Below are positions 32,420 through 32,443 of a DNA stretch of 32,443 bases, in pieces (within the stretch, counting starts at the first letter, position 1; each line of letters starts with the position of its first letter). The position numbers and the translations under genes were made by a program. Under the pieces are notes generated by a model that saw nothing but the letters and a program-made list of their open reading frames with translations, searched no databases and was not told where the DNA came from. This DNA is from Victivallis vadensis (GTDB taxonomy: Bacteria > Verrucomicrobiota > Lentisphaeria > Victivallales > GWF2-50-93): NCBI GenBank assembly GCA_945883805.1, contig CAMCYE010000031.1:1-32443 (forward strand), written 5' to 3'.

Positions 32420-32443
32420 GTAACTATGAAAAACACATCACAT

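Noticed and set aside
32426..32443. Possible next gene starting at ATG 32426
   Set aside because: Only six codons lie in the window and no ribosome site is visible; it cannot be supported.

Overview
The window reads like a chromosome segment of a Gram-negative member of the PVC superphylum, most likely Lentisphaerota or a close relative such as Kiritimatiellota. This is an inference from gene content, not a database match. The clues are: two Ser/Thr kinases with N-terminal zinc ribbons and a membrane anchor; a cluster of StrS-type aminotransferases and Gfo/Idh/MocA oxidoreductases under a ROK regulator; a very large NAD-type glutamate dehydrogenase; remnants of a large glycosidase; a KDO transferase (so lipopolysaccharide); and intergenic DNA packed with hairpin repeats.

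Layout. 1-3.4 kb: the end of a radical SAM protein converges on a 978-residue glutamate dehydrogenase, with a palindromic element between them. 3.4-10.9 kb: a minus-strand unit transcribed from a ROK-family regulator through an amidohydrolase, an aminotransferase, two Gfo/Idh oxidoreductases and a second aminotransferase. Two dehydrogenase/transaminase pairs suggest making or breaking down a doubly aminated sugar or cyclitol; this is inference. 10.9-15.7 kb: an accessory island with a decayed ORF, an intact hipBA pair, a ribbon-helix-helix antitoxin whose PIN toxin is reduced to 40 codons by an internal deletion, a decayed glycosidase, and an intact Phd-like/PIN pair. 15.7-22.8 kb: two minus-strand units, yjbQ-kinase and prfB-waaA-kinase. 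22.9-32.4 kb: mainly housekeeping genes: an M42 peptidase and holA (plus strand); an orphan OppC-type permease, a NUDIX hydrolase, a HEAT-zinc-nuclease protein, an unknown small protein and aroB (minus strand); and a BatB-like von Willebrand A/TPR protein (plus strand).

The least explained signal is in the gaps between genes. At least six elements share one design: an outer stem encloses two side hairpins around a centre that is usually palindromic, and the whole is also an imperfect palindrome. The two side hairpins differ in sequence, but each keeps its own pairing. Primary sequence differs between elements, except for one 105-bp type present twice (331-435 and 24112-24216). They resemble REPIN-type doublets mobilised by RAYT transposases, but no such transposase is present here. 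Simpler hairpins, paired 8-bp tandem arrays (3.7 and 18.6 kb) and an 18-bp terminal inverted repeat enclosing one of the palindromic elements fill most of the remaining gaps. I saw no tRNA, rRNA or CRISPR array.
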